Assembly (NCBI GenBank): GCA_020635955.1
Contig: JACJYW010000006.1
Span: forward strand, 252,803 to 316,802
From: Crocinitomicaceae bacterium
GTDB taxonomy: Bacteria > Bacteroidota > Bacteroidia > Flavobacteriales_D > Crocinitomicaceae
Reading direction: 5' to 3'
DNA length: 64,000 nt
Part shown: piece after piece, positions 61,665 to 64,000 of the stretch
Numbering within the stretch: the stretch's first letter is position 1
Layout: every line of letters begins with the position of its first letter
Position numbers and translations under genes: made by a program
The notes under the pieces: generated by a model
What the model saw: the letters and a program-made list of their open reading frames with translations, nothing else
Told to the model about the DNA's origin: nothing
Databases searched by the model: none

Positions 61665-61787
61665 TCACAAATGTGAATGCTTGGTTAATTCGTTTTTCAA
61701 TCCCTTGATCACCCTACATAAAGTATCTTGCTGTGCATTCAGATCTCCTGCAATAATGATCAATATGAACAATATAATTTTCTTCAT
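61665..61787 (-). pseudogene. Truncated porP/sprF remnant
   Basis: From ATG 61787 the frame reads MKKIILFILIIIAGDLNAQQ, then DTL, matching the start of the intact porP at 59884 except for a 3-base deletion and a few substitutions. After about 70 bases homology stops and the frame runs into unrelated sequence, ending at a stop at 61665-61667. The one-base gap to the preceding type B gene is kept exactly as at the intact pair. It is a scar of tandem duplication or of insertion of the 59886 gene. Confidence 0.8.
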
Positions 61788-61788
61788 C

Positions 61789-61967
61789 TTATCTTAATAT
61801 CTGAACCCAACCTGCTTGATCCTGTTCTCCACCTACTTCAACCACAAAATAATAAGTTCCCGCCGGTACAATGCCTCCTGACTTATTCTCTCCTCCCCAA
61901 ATAACGTCTGAATTATTGTAATTCTCAAATTGAATGATCACATCACCCCAACGATTATAGATCACTA
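61789..61967 (-). repeat. Duplicated T9SS type B domain coding end (copy 2)
   Basis: Partner of 59886-60064. Synonymous differences are scattered along the stretch, so the copies are related by an older duplication or gene conversion, not by a sequencing artefact. Confidence 0.75.
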
Positions 61968-64000
61968 CCGTATTTTCAGGAAATCCTTCAATACCATCAA
62001 TCTCCCAAAAATCGTTCACACCATCATTATTTGGAGAATAAGCGTTGTAAACCACAACTTCACATTGATCCGGAGATAACAGTCCAATATGAACCGTATC
62101 AATCACCACACAACCAAAAGCATCTGTGATCTTCACTATAAAATTGTCCGGGGTAAGGATCTTAGCTGTAGTAGTTGACACATTTAGATCTCCAGTAATT
62201 TGTGAATTGACTGACCATGAATAAACGATACCTCCCTGAGCATCTAACTCCACTTCAGACCCAACACAAACATCTATATCAATGGAAGCAAACATTGGAC
62301 TGGTATCTACCAGATAATAATTTACCTTACCTGCTTCACTGTTACAGCCATTAGCATCTGACATCACCACATAAAAATCATTAGGCCCAACAGCTAGTAA
62401 CGAAGGGATAAATGAATCTCCTGTATCCAATAACATTGTCAATGCCACATCATCATACCATGAATAGGAAAGTGAAGTTCCTGCCGGAGCCTGAATGGCT
62501 TGAATTTGATCATCCGGACAATAGATAGAATCTGTGATGGTCGTAATCGGTGCAGATGGCGAATCGTAAGTTATTACTGCATTAACAACTGTATCAGGAC
62601 AAGTTCCCCCCGTCACATATTGCACCATATATGTCCCTCCAGTACCGGTTATTTCACCTGTTGATGGATCAATTGAAGCTGTTCCAGGATCAGGATTAAA
62701 GCTCCATGCCCCACCTGATTCCGTCACAGTTATAGATGGTGTTAAACCTATACAGAAAGGATCATAAACAAAGCTACCATCTTCTACGGGCGCAGCTGTA
62801 ACCACTGCTGATGATGATTCATTGCAGATCCCGACAGTGTACTCCACAGTATAAGAATTTCCTGTCACCGCATTGAAGATCTCACCTGAATTCACGTCAA
62901 TAGTTGCACCATCTGTAACGGCTGGATTAAATACCCAACTTCCGCCTGAAGTTGCAATATTGTAAGGTATTGGAGTATCTGCCAAACAGAAATCGTCAAA
63001 TGAAAATGATTCATCCACCACATCCGTGATCTCTGGAACATTGTATTGCGTTATAAGGGAATTACATCCTAATGAAGTATCCATTAAACCTATGTCATAG
63101 TTTCCTGCAGCTACATTGATCATATCAATGTTACCATTGAAAGTTGAGCCATCAAAAGTGTAAATGTAATCTCCTGTTCCACCTGCAGCATTGGTTAATA
63201 CAGTATCAATAAGCAGATATCCAACATTAAGACCGCAGGTATCAGGCACAACAGTAACAGCAAATGGTAATTCAGGTCCGGGCGCTAATGTTACAGGCTG
63301 ACTGAGTACACAACCATTCAGGTATTTTGCCTCAACGTTATATGTTCCACTTGCCAAATCAATTAAAGTGTCGCCATTAATACCATAAGTTTGTGTTAGA
63401 AATCCATCAATACTGAAATAATAGGCTTCTGGCGCATCAATATATATCTCTGCATTCGCAGCACCAAGACAAGTTTCTTCAAGTGTTGTTGGAGGATCAA
63501 ATACCGGAGGATCAGTCACCAAATAATTAAGTGAAAACTCAGAAGTATTTAATAGTGTCCCAGTGATCGTAGCGGTGATAATAGTTCCGACAGGTAATGT
63601 TTGTCCCAGATCAATGGATATGGTATCTACATTTGTGTCTGGATCAAACACCCAATCACCCAAGTAAACTTCACCTTCTCCATGCCCCGATCCATCTGAC
63701 ACTGAATTGGAATAAAACTCTACCCGGTATCCAGGAAAAGCATTATTAGAGTAGAATTCAAATCCTACGTGAGTGAAATTATTTACACCACAATTCCAGG
63801 CAGTAAGAATTAAAGGGAAATCAATATCTCCATTATTTCCAATCGTTTGATTGGTATCAATTGGCTCAACCAGATCATCAGAATCTATATCAATTCCGAG
63901 CTGTTGATTGTTGTAGATGGAATTTCCAATAATAGCATTACCATAGGATGAATTTAGAAATGGAATTAATGTCAGTCCTACTCCTTTGTAACAATTAGTA
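61789..64000 (-). CDS. T9SS type B secreted protein, right-handed beta-helix start, 5'-truncated by the window
   Basis: The frame stays open from the stop at 61789 to base 64000, so the true start lies beyond the edge; the GTG at 63702 is internal. The visible ~737 residues begin with repeats typical of a right-handed parallel beta-helix (SSYGNAIIGNSIYNNQQLGI). Several Ig-like/HYR-like domains follow (about 250-600 of the visible part), and then the type B sorting domain (YSPNNDGVND ... YNRWGDVIIQ ... WVQILR). It is probably a large adhesin-like surface protein. The truncated porP remnant lies one base after it. Confidence 0.88.
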   Translation of the reverse strand, partial: TNCYKGVGLTLIPFLNSSYGNAIIGNSIYNNQQLGIDIDSDDLVEPIDTNQTIGNNGDIDFPLILTAWNCGVNNFTHVGFEFYSNNAFPGYRVEFYSNSVSDGSGHGEGEVYLGDWVFDPDTNVDTISIDLGQTLPVGTIITATITGTLLNTSEFSLNYLVTDPPVFDPPTTLEETCLGAANAEIYIDAPEAYYFSIDGFLTQTYGINGDTLIDLASGTYNVEAKYLNGCVLSQPVTLAPGPELPFAVTVVPDTCGLNVGYLLIDTVLTNAAGGTGDYIYTFDGSTFNGNIDMINVAAGNYDIGLMDTSLGCNSLITQYNVPEITDVVDESFSFDDFCLADTPIPYNIATSGGSWVFNPAVTDGATIDVNSGEIFNAVTGNSYTVEYTVGICNESSSAVVTAAPVEDGSFVYDPFCIGLTPSITVTESGGAWSFNPDPGTASIDPSTGEITGTGGTYMVQYVTGGTCPDTVVNAVITYDSPSAPITTITDSIYCPDDQIQAIQAPAGTSLSYSWYDDVALTMLLDTGDSFIPSLLAVGPNDFYVVMSDANGCNSEAGKVNYYLVDTSPMFASIDIDVCVGSEVELDAQGGIVYSWSVNSQITGDLNVSTTTAKILTPDNFIVKITDAFGCVVIDTVHIGLLSPDQCEVVVYNAYSPNNDGVNDFWEIDGIEGFPENTVVIYNRWGDVIIQFENYNNSDVIWGGENKSGGIVPAGTYYFVVEVGGEQDQAGWVQILR

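Noticed and set aside
1..64000. tRNA, rRNA, CRISPR array, transposase or prophage genes
   Set aside because: No cloverleaf, rRNA core motif, regular repeat-spacer pattern, or DDE/integrase/phage structural protein was recognised anywhere in the window.

Overview
The window looks like chromosomal DNA from a Bacteroidota bacterium, most likely Flavobacteriales (a Crocinitomicaceae/Cryomorphaceae-like marine lineage; this rank is inference). The evidence is AT-rich DNA; promoters of the Bacteroidota type (TAnnTTTG at -7, usually no Shine-Dalgarno); many secreted proteins ending in type IX secretion (T9SS) C-terminal domains of type A (PNP...KxxV) and type B (YNRWG); a PorP/SprF protein; and short lipoproteins. 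No rRNA, tRNA, CRISPR array, transposase or integrase gene was recognised.

Layout. 1-6.3 kb: the 3' part of a YCF48-like propeller gene, a small membrane protein, a zinc-ribbon-like lipoprotein, a large exported WD40-caspase fusion and a Lys/Glu-rich protein with an IF2-N-like start. 6.4-15.4 kb: core genes (queuosine-precursor transporter, a YfhO membrane protein paired with a GT2 glycosyltransferase, clpC, and divergent gyrA). 15.6-22 kb: TPR protein, GNAT, RluA-type pseudouridine synthase, four tandem paralogues of a small SpoIIAA/STAS-like family, and a WG-repeat protein. 22-28.4 kb: a compact accessory island of short genes and decayed repeats. Its main part is a four-gene unit (glycine-zipper protein, zeta-toxin-like kinase, HEPN protein, PD-(D/E)XK nuclease-like protein) with a near-consensus promoter, bounded by a 15-bp imperfect inverted repeat. 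This is the best candidate for an undescribed (probably defence or toxin-antitoxin) system.

28.4-44 kb: two hypothetical genes, secreted and T9SS-sorted proteins, a multicopper oxidase, a cold-adaptation-like run (DEAD-box helicase, two cold-shock-domain proteins, an unknown gene, a fatty-acid desaturase), a 2OG-Fe(II) oxygenase and a membrane adenylate cyclase. 44-56.7 kb: VWA-domain protein, two PLP enzymes, SRPBCC proteins, a CotH-kinase T9SS protein, pirin and a CREST-type membrane hydrolase. 56.7-64 kb: a T9SS surface operon read leftwards (type B secreted protein, truncated by the window edge; a second type B protein; PorP/SprF; an OmpA-family PD40 protein).

A recurring theme is recombination at the 3' ends of T9SS genes. 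A 51-bp direct repeat carrying the last codons of a T9SS protein flanks 33-38.8 kb. At 59.9/61.8 kb the type B C-terminal coding region plus the start of porP is duplicated, leaving a truncated porP remnant. Both look like scars of homologous recombination that brought new genes or passenger domains in next to conserved sorting domains. Start codons were re-chosen for several genes where an in-frame TTG or GTG lies upstream of a better ATG; the reason is given in each entry.
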